From Deltaproteobacteria bacterium (lineage in GTDB: Bacteria > Myxococcota_A > Polyangia > Polyangiales > Polyangiaceae): a stretch of 64,000 nt of DNA. The DNA lies in assembly GCA_003235365.1 (NCBI GenBank), contig QJWJ01000376.1:1-64000 (forward strand), given 5' to 3'. The notes below the pieces were generated by a model that had not been told where the DNA came from, did no database searches, and saw nothing but the letters and a program-made list of their open reading frames with translations. Position numbers and translations under genes: made by a program. Below are positions 15,504 through 23,571 of this stretch, in pieces (the stretch's first letter is position 1; the number at the start of each line of letters is the position of its first letter).

Positions 15504-16790
15504 TCAAGGCATCGGGTGCCGCTTCAGGAAAGGCCAGCCGAGGCTCGCATCTCCGGCCTCATGACCGCCACCCTGTTTGGTGCAGAGCACCACTTCTACG
15601 CCTGCATCGCAGGAAGTGAATCCCTCGCAGCCGTCTCCCATGTCTTCCGGCGATCCTGTGCAGCCATTGATTTCGCCCCATTTCTGCAGGGTGTTTTGCG
15701 CACCCAGGAACGTGATGGGGTGCCCGGAAACGACGCTCGAATAGCCGCCTTCGTAGGAGACGATGGGATCGGTGGTGCCGCGGAACGACATCACGGAAAT
15801 CGGTCGCGACGGCGTGCAGCCGTCCTGGTTTTCCTCGGCGAGGTCGAACGCCGCTGGCGCGACCGCCGCGAACACGTCGGCGGCGTGGCACGCCAAGTAG
15901 TGGGACATGCCGCCGCCCATCGAGAAGCCCACGGCGTAGATTCGCTTGGGATCGATGCACGCCATGCTCTTCACTTCTTCGACGAGATCTCTCGCGAACT
16001 GGACGTCGTCCGTGTCGTCTACACAGCACGGTCCCACGTTCCACGCGTTCCCCGAAGGTCCGGCGAGCCCGGTGGGGAAGGCCATGATCACGCCCTCGCC
16101 GTCCACCACACCCGGATACGGCGAACTGCCCTGTTCGCCCGGACCGTTGCCCGTCAATCCGTGGAAGTCGATGATCAACGGCATCGGGGTGTCCCCGGAG
16201 TATCCGTTGGGCACGTGCAGGACGTACTCGCGGTTGTTTCCTCCGGACTGCAACATGTGCGTCGTGTTGCCAGCCGACAGCGCCGCGCTGGGGCACTCGA
16301 CGGTCGGCGCTGGCCCCGGTGCTCCCCCGGCACCGTCACCGCCGGCGCCACCGGCGCCGATGGGCGAGTTGCCTCCCGGCCCGGACGAGCTACCACCGGC
16401 ACCACCGGTCGCACCGCCGGCGGCCATCGGGTTATCACTGCCCGAAGGCGTGGTCGTCGGCATGCTGGTGGCGGTGCCCCCAGGGCCGCTACTGGGATTC
16501 GAAGAGGGGGTGGGGCCAGACGACACCGCACCGGTAGGGACGCCGGACGATGGCTGACTCGTGCCGACACCAGGACCCGCGCCGCCGGGGCCGGGAGCGA
16601 TACCCGGCGTCGTGTTCGATGGCTGTACTCCGGTCCCCGAGGTGGAGCCACTGCTCGACGGGCCGGGCGCGGAAGCCGGGGTCGTCGGATCGGTGGCCAA
16701 TGGCTCGCCTGAGTTGGACTGCCCATCTTCGCCGCAGCCCGAGCTCACCGCGCAGGTGAGTAGCGCCAACATCAAGTGACTTCCATGCAT
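15504..16790 (-). CDS. PHB-depolymerase/feruloyl-esterase-like lipoprotein
   Basis: A 428-residue exported esterase of the Esterase_phd/LpqC type. A short signal ends VSSGC (lipobox). A Gly/Ser/Thr/Pro linker of about 145 residues spans the wall before the alpha/beta hydrolase domain. The oxyanion segment is DFHGLTG, the nucleophile is S290 in VGFSMGG, the acid lies in GTTDPIVSY and the histidine in GGGHEAGD. Paired cysteines (PCCVDD, ACID, CTGS) suggest disulfides. The family cleaves ester bonds in polyesters or plant-wall feruloyl groups. The start at 16790 is tentative: an ATG at 16772 has a better GGAAG site. The paralogues at 17638, 18917 and 29021 share this layout. Confidence 0.88.
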   Translation of the reverse strand: MHGSHLMLALLTCAVSSGCGEDGQSNSGEPLATDPTTPASAPGPSSSGSTSGTGVQPSNTTPGIAPGPGGAGPGVGTSQPSSGVPTGAVSSGPTPSSNPSSGPGGTATSMPTTTPSGSDNPMAAGGATGGAGGSSSGPGGNSPIGAGGAGGDGAGGAPGPAPTVECPSAALSAGNTTHMLQSGGNNREYVLHVPNGYSGDTPMPLIIDFHGLTGNGPGEQGSSPYPGVVDGEGVIMAFPTGLAGPSGNAWNVGPCCVDDTDDVQFARDLVEEVKSMACIDPKRIYAVGFSMGGGMSHYLACHAADVFAAVAPAAFDLAEENQDGCTPSRPISVMSFRGTTDPIVSYEGGYSSVVSGHPITFLGAQNTLQKWGEINGCTGSPEDMGDGCEGFTSCDAGVEVVLCTKQGGGHEAGDASLGWPFLKRHPMP

Positions 16791-16887
16791 CTCGAATCAT
16801 CCGTCTGAGTTCGCCTGCGTCCCTTCAATGCGGTGTCGCGGTGCGGCAAGGCGGCCGGGTTCGTTATGGGCGGGGCAGGAAGACCGT

Positions 16888-16911
16888 GGGAGAGGCAAGT
16901 TTGTCCTCCCC
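16888..16911. promoter_or_regulatory. GGGGACAAA-type inverted repeat, copy c
   Basis: On the minus strand it reads GGGGAGGACAAAC, then TTGCCTCTCCC. It is 98-121 bp upstream of the esterase start at 16790. The dyad is weaker than in the other copies. Confidence 0.45.
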
Positions 16912-17420
16912 AACCGAGTTCGAAAATTCCACCTCACTGCCGCGTGTCTCGAACCAGGGGGGTCAGAGCACCGAACGCTCCGTATTGCAGGTCAGGACGA
17001 CTTCGCCGTCATCTTTCTCGACGGAGTACTCCCCGTCGAGCGTGGCGTTGCCGCTGAGGGGCTGGCGGTCCGTACCGCCGAATAGCACCGACCCCGTCAT
17101 CTGCCGGCTAACCGTGCCCCCGGTGAACCCCGTCCCCTGTTTGTTGATGCGTCACGTGCCCGGAGCCCGAAGTGGGCGTGATCGCACTCCAGGCTGTAGC
17201 GATGTGGCGATCGATTGCGGCGGTTCTCCAGGCTACGCGAATCGACCGCTGCGTGCCGCGTGTGTGACGAGAGTGAACAAGGCGCCTTTTTGCAGAACGG
17301 CCTTGCTCATGCTGACGTCGGTCGCTACCGCGGCACGGGTTTCGTGAACGGTGACCGGCGCTGGGCGCAGGTCATCCATCGAAAATTCCGACGCCAGCGG
17401 GGCCGAGGTTCGAACGCGTA

Positions 17421-17442
17421 GGGAGGACATTTTTGTCTCCCC
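17421..17442. promoter_or_regulatory. GGGGACAAA-type inverted repeat, copy d
   Basis: GGGAGGACA, four T, TGTCTCCCC. The arms match at eight of nine positions. It lies 195-217 bp before the esterase at 17638. Confidence 0.55.
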
Positions 17443-17637
17443 GGAGGATCGGGTCGGAAATGTTAAGACGACCCAAATACTCTGGGTACATGGTTCGAGT
17501 TGGCTACGGCCACAGGACGTCATTGACGGGTCGGACCAAGAACGACTCGTGACGCATGAAGTGAGAAGTTTCGCACTTTGTGACTTCCTTTGTCCGCTCG
17601 AGCAGTTGAACTCGTCGCAGACGCCAGTCAGCCCGTC

Positions 17638-18906
17638 ATGAGTACTCCGAGAAAGGTCCCGCGTATGTCGCTCACTGCAAGTCCAGCCCACTGGGTTTCT
17701 GCCACTGTCGTCCAGGCGGCTGCCTTGCTTGCCCCGTGCTGTTTGCCCGTCTTGACGGCTTGCGGAACGGACGCCACCGACGGTTCGTCCGACGGCGTCA
17801 CCTCCGTCGATACGACGACAAACCCCGGCGACAATAGCCCTACCACGACGGGAAGCGGCTCGGGAACGATGCCTAGCGGCAGCTCACCAATGGTCGCGAC
17901 GCCATCGAATTCGTCAAGCACCCCGGCCGCGGTGACGAACACCACGTCGGCTGCCACGAGCTCAACCCCGACACCGGGAACTGGAACGGCGCAGCCGGAC
18001 CCACGGCCCAGCCAGAGTGGTCCGAACGCATCGCCGACCCAGACCGACGGTGCCGGAGGCGCCGAGCCTGGTCCAACTCGCCCCGAACCCGATGCTGCAG
18101 GCGGGGGGACTGGTGCAGGGGGTGATGGCCCGGGACCCGACGGCCCAGGAACGCCATCTGGGGGGAGCACCAGTGCAGGATGTGGCACGACGACGTCGCT
18201 CCAAAGTGGGCAAGCGACGATCGACGTCTCGGGAACGCAACGCGACTACATCCTCAACATCCCCAGCGACTACGATTCGTCCAAGCCATACAAGTTGATC
18301 TTCGGGTTGCACTGGCTGGGAGGGTCGATGAACGATGTCGCCACGGGTGGAACCGTGGGCCTGGGCAACTACTACGGATTGGAAGAGCTGGCACAGGGTA
18401 GCGCCATCTTCATTGCGCCTGACGGGGTCGACGACGGTTGGGCCAACTCCGGACGCAGTGACATCGCGCTGATGAAGGCGCTGGTCGAGCTGCTCGAAAG
18501 CGAGCTCTGCATCGACCTGGATCGGATCTTCTCGGTCGGTTTCAGCTATGGCGGGATGATGTCGTTCGCCATTGCTTGCGAGATGGCCGATACGTTCCGC
18601 GCCGTCGCTCCGCTGTCGGGTGCGTTGTACAGCGGGTGCGGCAACGGAACGGAACCCATCGCGATGTGGGGCGCCCATGGGCTCAGCGACAACGTCGTGC
18701 CCATCGACGATGGTCGCGCCGGGCTTCAGGAAGTCCTCGATCGAAATCACTGCGGTGAAGCCACTTCCTCGGTCTCACCCGATCCCTGCGTGACCTACGA
18801 AGGGTGTGACGATGGCTATCCTGTTACCTGGTGTGAATTCGACGGCGGGCACGGCCCGCAAGGATGGCAGACCCAGCCGATCTGGGATTTCTTCTCACAA
18901 TTTTGA
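17638..18906 (+). CDS. PHB-depolymerase/feruloyl-esterase-like lipoprotein
   Basis: A 422-residue secreted esterase. The lipobox is VLTAC; a linker of about 135 Thr/Ser/Gly/Pro residues follows, then the hydrolase domain from residue about 182. The catalytic serine is S303 in VGFSYGG, the acid lies in HGLSDNVVP, and the histidine in FDGGHGPQGW. Compared with the neighbour at 15504, the oxyanion segment is LHWLGGS rather than DFHGLTG. An ATG at 17665 has a better ribosome site (GAGAAAGG) but lacks the basic n-region. It is followed after ten bases by a close paralogue, so the pair is a tandem duplication and probably one transcript. Confidence 0.88.
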   Translation: MSTPRKVPRMSLTASPAHWVSATVVQAAALLAPCCLPVLTACGTDATDGSSDGVTSVDTTTNPGDNSPTTTGSGSGTMPSGSSPMVATPSNSSSTPAAVTNTTSAATSSTPTPGTGTAQPDPRPSQSGPNASPTQTDGAGGAEPGPTRPEPDAAGGGTGAGGDGPGPDGPGTPSGGSTSAGCGTTTSLQSGQATIDVSGTQRDYILNIPSDYDSSKPYKLIFGLHWLGGSMNDVATGGTVGLGNYYGLEELAQGSAIFIAPDGVDDGWANSGRSDIALMKALVELLESELCIDLDRIFSVGFSYGGMMSFAIACEMADTFRAVAPLSGALYSGCGNGTEPIAMWGAHGLSDNVVPIDDGRAGLQEVLDRNHCGEATSSVSPDPCVTYEGCDDGYPVTWCEFDGGHGPQGWQTQPIWDFFSQF

Positions 18907-18916
18907 ACTGGACGAC

Positions 18917-20164
18917 ATGGTGATTCCTTCTTTTCGATCAGAGGTGCGACGCACCGCAGGTTGCGCTCGAGTGTCGCACGTGGGCACCGTGGGCCTCCTG
19001 GTCCTGTGCATGGGTTGCGGCAATGAAGGCGACGCGGACTCCGACGGGACGGCTGTCGCGCTGCCGTCACAGTCCACTGGAGCGACGGACACGTCTGCCA
19101 GCACTGTCAACGCGCCGCCTGGCCCCTCCGGCCCCCCCGTTGAACCGCAGGGCGAGCCCTCCGCGCCCGCCTCCGCGCCAGTTCAAACTGATTCACTCGA
19201 AACGCCGATCAGCAGTGGCGACGCCACGGTGGACCCAACCGGCGAGACTACACCCACCGCAGGTGGTCCTTCGAGCGCGAGCGGTGGCGCGGGTGGCAGC
19301 GGCACCACTGCCAACGGCTCCGGTGGCGGAGGTTCGGCGAGCGTCGGCACTGGAGGAAGTGCTGGTGCGTCGATGGGCGGGGTGCCGAGTTCACCCGCAA
19401 CGAGTGGCGAATCGGATCCTTCTCCCGGTTGCGGCAGCGAGCCTCCCCCGAGCGGCAGAACGACGATTGACGTCGCGGGCAGTACGCGCGAGTACATTCT
19501 CAAGGTTCCAGACGACTACGATGCCACCGAGGCACACAAGTTGATCTTCGCGTTTCACGCGCGCGGCGGCAATGCCACGCAGGTTGCTGGCGGTGGCAAC
19601 GACGACTACTACGGCCTGAATGCCCTCGCCGGTGGAAGTGCGATCCTCGTATCTCCCGAGGGACTCGACGCGGGCTGGAGAAACACCGATGGACGCGACA
19701 TCGCCTTCGTGCGGGCCATGATTGAAGAGTTCGGGTCATCGCTGTGTATCGATCGGCGCCGCATCTTCTCGACCGGGTTCAGCTTCGGCGGCATGATGTC
19801 GGACGCAATCGGGTGTGCGATGGCCGATGTCTTTCGTGCCATCGCGCCGATGGCGGGTGGGATTCCGAACGACGAGCACCCGTACAGTGGTTGCGATCAG
19901 CTCAATCAACATCCGATTGCGGTATGGATGGCGCACGGCGACAACGACACTGTCGTTCCATTGTCGGACGGCATGGACGCGTTGAACATCTTTCTCGAGC
20001 GCAGCGGCTGCCAAACAGAGACGATGCCCGTCGAGCCGAGTCCGTGTGTCGCCTACCAAGGATGCGACCCCGACTACCCGATTCAGCTGTGTCAGTTTTC
20101 GGGGGGGCATCAGGTTCCGAATTTCGCTGCGAACGCGATATGGAACTTCTTCGACCAATTCTGA
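18917..20164 (+). CDS. PHB-depolymerase/feruloyl-esterase-like lipoprotein, tandem paralogue
   Basis: A 415-residue secreted esterase, paralogous to the preceding gene (shared TIDV.G..R.YIL..P.DYD and a near-identical C-terminus ending IW.FF.QF). The signal ends LCMGC. A Gly/Ser-rich linker covers residues 40-170. Catalytic residues: S289 in TGFSFGG, Asp in HGDNDTVVP, His in FSGGHQVP. The oxyanion segment is FHARGG. The ATG at 18917 is ten bases after the previous stop with only a weak GGA site, so translational coupling is likely. Differences around the active-site loops suggest different ester substrates, which is an inference. Confidence 0.88.
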   Translation: MVIPSFRSEVRRTAGCARVSHVGTVGLLVLCMGCGNEGDADSDGTAVALPSQSTGATDTSASTVNAPPGPSGPPVEPQGEPSAPASAPVQTDSLETPISSGDATVDPTGETTPTAGGPSSASGGAGGSGTTANGSGGGGSASVGTGGSAGASMGGVPSSPATSGESDPSPGCGSEPPPSGRTTIDVAGSTREYILKVPDDYDATEAHKLIFAFHARGGNATQVAGGGNDDYYGLNALAGGSAILVSPEGLDAGWRNTDGRDIAFVRAMIEEFGSSLCIDRRRIFSTGFSFGGMMSDAIGCAMADVFRAIAPMAGGIPNDEHPYSGCDQLNQHPIAVWMAHGDNDTVVPLSDGMDALNIFLERSGCQTETMPVEPSPCVAYQGCDPDYPIQLCQFSGGHQVPNFAANAIWNFFDQF

Positions 20165-20556
20165 TCGTTGGGCCCCGTCTCGCAGAGCATGCTGCGGCAG
20201 CCGAGCGCCTGCCGGTGCCAACGACGAGTGCCGGGCTGTGATGAGCGGCACGCGACTCGTAGCGCGGGGGCCGGGTGCTCAGCCTCAGCCGGTCAATCCG
20301 GTATGGAGGGGCATATCAATGGCGTGTTGGTCTTCGGTTAGTAGGAGCCGAAGAATCCGAGTAGACCACTGGGGCTAGCCAAGGTCACCAGGATGCCCTG
20401 CCCGACCCCGATTGGCGGGTGATTACTATAGGACATTCGACAAATGTCTAGGACATACGGCAAATGTCTATGATAAGAGACATGGCCTGTCCCGGTACTC
20501 TTCGTACCCGTTTTGCACCAGGTCGACGTTGTCGGCCCGTCCCCAGGAGGGTGTAC
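20165..20556. promoter_or_regulatory. promoter region of the porin-TRAP operon
   Basis: 392 bp between the tandem esterases and the porin gene. It carries the tandem dyads at 20429-20484. No other feature is recognised. Confidence 0.45.
20429..20484. promoter_or_regulatory. tandem 20-bp dyads, candidate operator
   Basis: Two adjacent 20-bp direct repeats (20431-20450 and 20451-20470) differ at two positions; each contains GACAT-N7-ATGTC. A further inverted AGACAT follows at 20479-20484. The array is 73-128 bp before the porin start and fits cooperative binding of a dimeric regulator. Confidence 0.65.
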
Positions 20557-21837
20557 ATGCTTTCATTCCAGCAACGGTTCTCGTTTCCCTTGCTCTCCGT
20601 CTTAGCTTTTGCAGCGCTGTTCGTCTCGACCACTGACGCGACCGCGCAGCCCGCTGCACCCGCGGCTGAAAAGCACGCGGAGGCACCGCCGGGTCCTCCG
20701 CCACCGCCAGAGTCCTTGATTCCCGACGGCGAAGCGCCACCCCAGCGTTCGATGCCGCCAGCGTTTCCCCCGGCAATCCCCAGCATCGACTATGGGGGGC
20801 GTCTGCGAACGGCGATCATGGTTCAGGGATCCGAGGATCCTGAGAAATTGGATGATGTCGCGCAATTCCTCGAGGGCGACCTGTACATGAGTGGTCAGGT
20901 CCACCGCTTCTTCTCTTGGCAAGTCTCCGCGACCTTTTCCATGCCCGGAAGGGAGGGCTCTCCCACGATAGTTAACTTTCAGCCGTTGGACGTCATCGCC
21001 AAGTTCGAGCCGATGCGCGAGTTCAACATCTACGCGGGTCGTCACCTCGTCCAAGCGGACCGCTTCACGCCCAGTGGTCCCTGGGGTATCGATGAGTTCT
21101 TCTATCCTGGTTTTTTCCCGTTCGTCGGGCCACCCGCACTGCCCAAGGCCGGACCGGTGGGACGTGACACGGGTGTTACCGCTTGGGGCGCCCCGTTCGG
21201 CGGCCACTTCAAGTACTACTTGGGCGCGTTCCAGCTGCACGACCCAACGTTGAATCCCCTGCTCTCTGGGCGTTTACAGGTGAGCCTGCTCAGCCCCGAG
21301 CCTGCCTTCTTTCAGCGAACCACCTACTACGGCACCCGAGACTTGATCTCGTTTGGCGTTGGCGCGCAGTATCAGAGCTCGGGCTCGGTGCAGCCGGCTG
21401 CCATGCCAGTCGCAGGCATGCCTCCGCCCCCACAGTTGACAGACGACTACAGCGCCATCACCGGCGACGTCAACGTCGAGAAGATCCTCGGCGGAGCCGG
21501 CACGGTTTCGGCAGTGGCGCAGGTTTCTGCCTTCCAGGGCGATTACCAGCGTTGGAAGAACTACTGGGTCGTGTCGCTCGGCTACCTGATGCCAAAGCCC
21601 ATCGGCATCGGAAAGTTGCGTGGCACAGTGCGTTATCAGAGCGCCATCGATCCTTCTGACAACGCCGAAGCATCGACCTTGCTCGACGCACAGATCAGCT
21701 ACAACATTGCGGCTTGGTACGCGAGACTTGCGCTCGGCTTCCGCCACGGGAGCACGTATCTTCCCGTTCCCATGGCAGCAGGGGTCAAACAAGACAGCAA
21801 CATGCTGTACTTGGGCATTACTCTCGCCGACCCCTGA
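20557..21837 (+). CDS. outer-membrane porin-like protein
   Basis: A 426-residue exported protein. The ATG at 20557 is six bases after AGGAGG and starts a signal peptide cleaved near ATAQ. A Pro/Ala-rich periplasmic segment (residues 28-75) precedes about 350 residues with amphipathic beta-strands rich in Tyr and Phe (GQVHRFFSWQVSATFSM, YYLGAFQLHD, MLYLGITLADP), consistent with a 14- to 18-stranded barrel. No named porin family is certain. It is the first gene ahead of dctP (56-bp gap), so it probably lets the TRAP substrate cross the outer membrane. Confidence 0.75.
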   Translation: MLSFQQRFSFPLLSVLAFAALFVSTTDATAQPAAPAAEKHAEAPPGPPPPPESLIPDGEAPPQRSMPPAFPPAIPSIDYGGRLRTAIMVQGSEDPEKLDDVAQFLEGDLYMSGQVHRFFSWQVSATFSMPGREGSPTIVNFQPLDVIAKFEPMREFNIYAGRHLVQADRFTPSGPWGIDEFFYPGFFPFVGPPALPKAGPVGRDTGVTAWGAPFGGHFKYYLGAFQLHDPTLNPLLSGRLQVSLLSPEPAFFQRTTYYGTRDLISFGVGAQYQSSGSVQPAAMPVAGMPPPPQLTDDYSAITGDVNVEKILGGAGTVSAVAQVSAFQGDYQRWKNYWVVSLGYLMPKPIGIGKLRGTVRYQSAIDPSDNAEASTLLDAQISYNIAAWYARLALGFRHGSTYLPVPMAAGVKQDSNMLYLGITLADP

Positions 21838-21893
21838 TCTAACATCAATCCAGTTCCACGAACGCGTGGCCGCCAGAATCAAGGACGAAAAAG

Positions 21894-22997
21894 ATGCTTC
21901 GTAGAAAATTCATGACGACAATCGCGGCGGGCACGTCGCTGGGCATGTTGGGTGTCGGATGCCGTTCCTCGGATCCGGCCAAGCCAAGCGAGGAGGGCAG
22001 CTCGAGCGCGTCATCGTCGACTGAGCCCGCCAAAGCAAACAAGCCGATTACCCTGAGGCTGCACCAGTTCTTGCCGCCGATGGCAACAGTGCCCAAAAAG
22101 GTGCTCAAGCCTTGGGGTGAACGGATCGAGAAGGCCTCCGGGGGGCGGCTGGTGATCCAGCACTTCGACTCCATGTCGCTCGGTGGTGGGCCGCCGCAAC
22201 TGATGGACCAGGCGCGTGACGGTGTTGCCGACATCATCATGACGCTGACCGGGTATACGCCGGGTCGTTTTCCTCGTACTGAGGTGTTCGAGCTTCCGTT
22301 CATGATGACCAGTCCCGTTGCAACGTCCAAGGCGTTTTGGACACTGGTGTCGGAGGACTGGCAGAACAACGAGTACAAGGACGTGAAGGTCCTTGGCGCT
22401 TGGGTTCACGGCCCCGGCGTCATCCACACCAAGGATGGCGTCAAGAAGCTGGAAGACATGAAGGGCAAGAAGCTCCGAGGGCCCAGTCGGATCATCAACG
22501 ATCTGCTCAAGGAGATGGGCGCGACGCCCGTCGGTATGCCACTTCCGGAAACTGCCGAAGCGATCTCCAAGGGTGTCGTTTCAGGCACGGTGATCCCGTG
22601 GGAAGTGACACCAGCGCTCAAGCTTTCGGAGTTGTTGAAGAAGCACACCGAATTCGGGGGCAAGGAGGCGCTGTACACGGCGACAATCGTGATGGCGATG
22701 AACAAGGCGAAGTACGAGTCTCTGCCCGACGACCTCAAGGCGATTCTCGATGCCGAATCTGGGATCAAGCTCAGCGCTGGCGCCGCAGAGATCATGCTCG
22801 ACGGCGACGTCCCCGCGCGGAAGATCGCGACGGGTGCGGGCAACGAGATCACGGTACTGGACGAGGCTGAGGTTGCGCGCTGGAAGGCTGCCGCCAAACC
22901 CGTCGTCGATCGTTGGGCGAGCGACATGAAGACGCGCGAGATCGACGGGGCGGCGCTCATCGAGAGGGCACGTTCACTGATTGCAAAGAACGAGTGA
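21894..22997 (+). CDS. dctP: TRAP transporter substrate-binding lipoprotein
   Basis: A 367-residue DctP-family (TRAP solute receptor) protein. The signal has both RRKFM basic residues and a lipobox (LGVGC), so it is probably anchored in the inner membrane facing the periplasm. A Ser-rich linker follows. Conserved DctP features are the LRLHQFLPP first strand, WGERIEKASGGRLVIQ, a QARDGVADI segment, the LEDMKGKKLRGPSR block that carries the arginine binding the substrate carboxylate, and GVVSGTVIPWE. Substrates of the family are usually organic acids; this one is not predictable. It is in an operon with porin, dctQ and dctM. Confidence 0.93.
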   Translation: MLRRKFMTTIAAGTSLGMLGVGCRSSDPAKPSEEGSSSASSSTEPAKANKPITLRLHQFLPPMATVPKKVLKPWGERIEKASGGRLVIQHFDSMSLGGGPPQLMDQARDGVADIIMTLTGYTPGRFPRTEVFELPFMMTSPVATSKAFWTLVSEDWQNNEYKDVKVLGAWVHGPGVIHTKDGVKKLEDMKGKKLRGPSRIINDLLKEMGATPVGMPLPETAEAISKGVVSGTVIPWEVTPALKLSELLKKHTEFGGKEALYTATIVMAMNKAKYESLPDDLKAILDAESGIKLSAGAAEIMLDGDVPARKIATGAGNEITVLDEAEVARWKAAAKPVVDRWASDMKTREIDGAALIERARSLIAKNE

Positions 22998-23052
22998 GGG
23001 AGAACAGAGAAGCGACGTGCCGGTAGGCGCTCACTCGGGTGACGGATCTCGC

Positions 23053-23571
23053 ATGGAAGGGCTGCACAAGCTCGTCGGGCGCTTAGCCGCGTGGCTGGCA
23101 ATGGCGGGCGGTGCAGTCCTACTGCTGATCGTCGTATTGACCTGCGTATCGATCGTCGGCCGTTCCCTAGTCTTTGTGGGTTTGGGTCCCATTCCGGGCG
23201 ACTTCGAACTGGTGGAGGTGGGAATGGCCTTCGCGGTGTTTAGCTTCTTCCCGTGGTGTCAGTATCGGGAAGGGCATGCGCGCGTGGATCTATTTGCGCG
23301 CTTCTTCGGACGGAACACCACCTGGGTCATCGATGTCGCCTCCAATCTACTGATGGTAGTCGTTTCGTCCCTCATCGCTTGGCGTCTGGTCCACGGCATG
23401 CTCGACAAGTTTGAGTACGGCGAAACCACGTTCATCCTGCAACTGCCGCTGGGGTGGGGGTACGCTGCGGCACTCCCCGGGGCATTGACGTTTGCGTTGG
23501 TGTCCGCGTCCTGCCTGCTTCAAGTCCTCGTGCTGAAGCGGCCGGGAGCCCGAAAGCGACAGTCTTCATGA
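23053..23571 (+). CDS. dctQ: TRAP transporter small permease subunit
   Basis: A 172-residue DctQ subunit with four hydrophobic segments (residues about 15-40, 55-75, 90-115, 130-155). The typical charged FSFFPWCQYREGHARVDLF loop follows the second segment, and a VVVSSLIAWRLVHGM helix comes third. The ATG at 23053 has a weak ribosome site; a GTG at 23017 is possible. Its stop overlaps the dctM start (ATGA), so DctQ and DctM are coupled. It helps anchor DctM and completes the symporter. Confidence 0.92.
   Translation: MEGLHKLVGRLAAWLAMAGGAVLLLIVVLTCVSIVGRSLVFVGLGPIPGDFELVEVGMAFAVFSFFPWCQYREGHARVDLFARFFGRNTTWVIDVASNLLMVVVSSLIAWRLVHGMLDKFEYGETTFILQLPLGWGYAAALPGALTFALVSASCLLQVLVLKRPGARKRQSS

Larger units (their letters stand above)
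16791..17637. promoter_or_regulatory. 847-bp divergent region between two esterase genes
   Basis: The region carries two copies of the GGACAAA-type inverted repeat (16888-16911 and 17421-17442). On the minus strand a 62-codon open stretch ending at 16963 and another ending at 17233 look protein-like but lie in different frames, which suggests a decayed exported-protein gene. No intact gene is claimed. Confidence 0.45.

Noticed and set aside
15318..16712. 464-codon plus-strand frame opposite an esterase
   Set aside because: Contains poly-Arg/Gly/Thr stretches made by reading the Gly/Ser linker backwards; the minus strand has the catalytic motifs.
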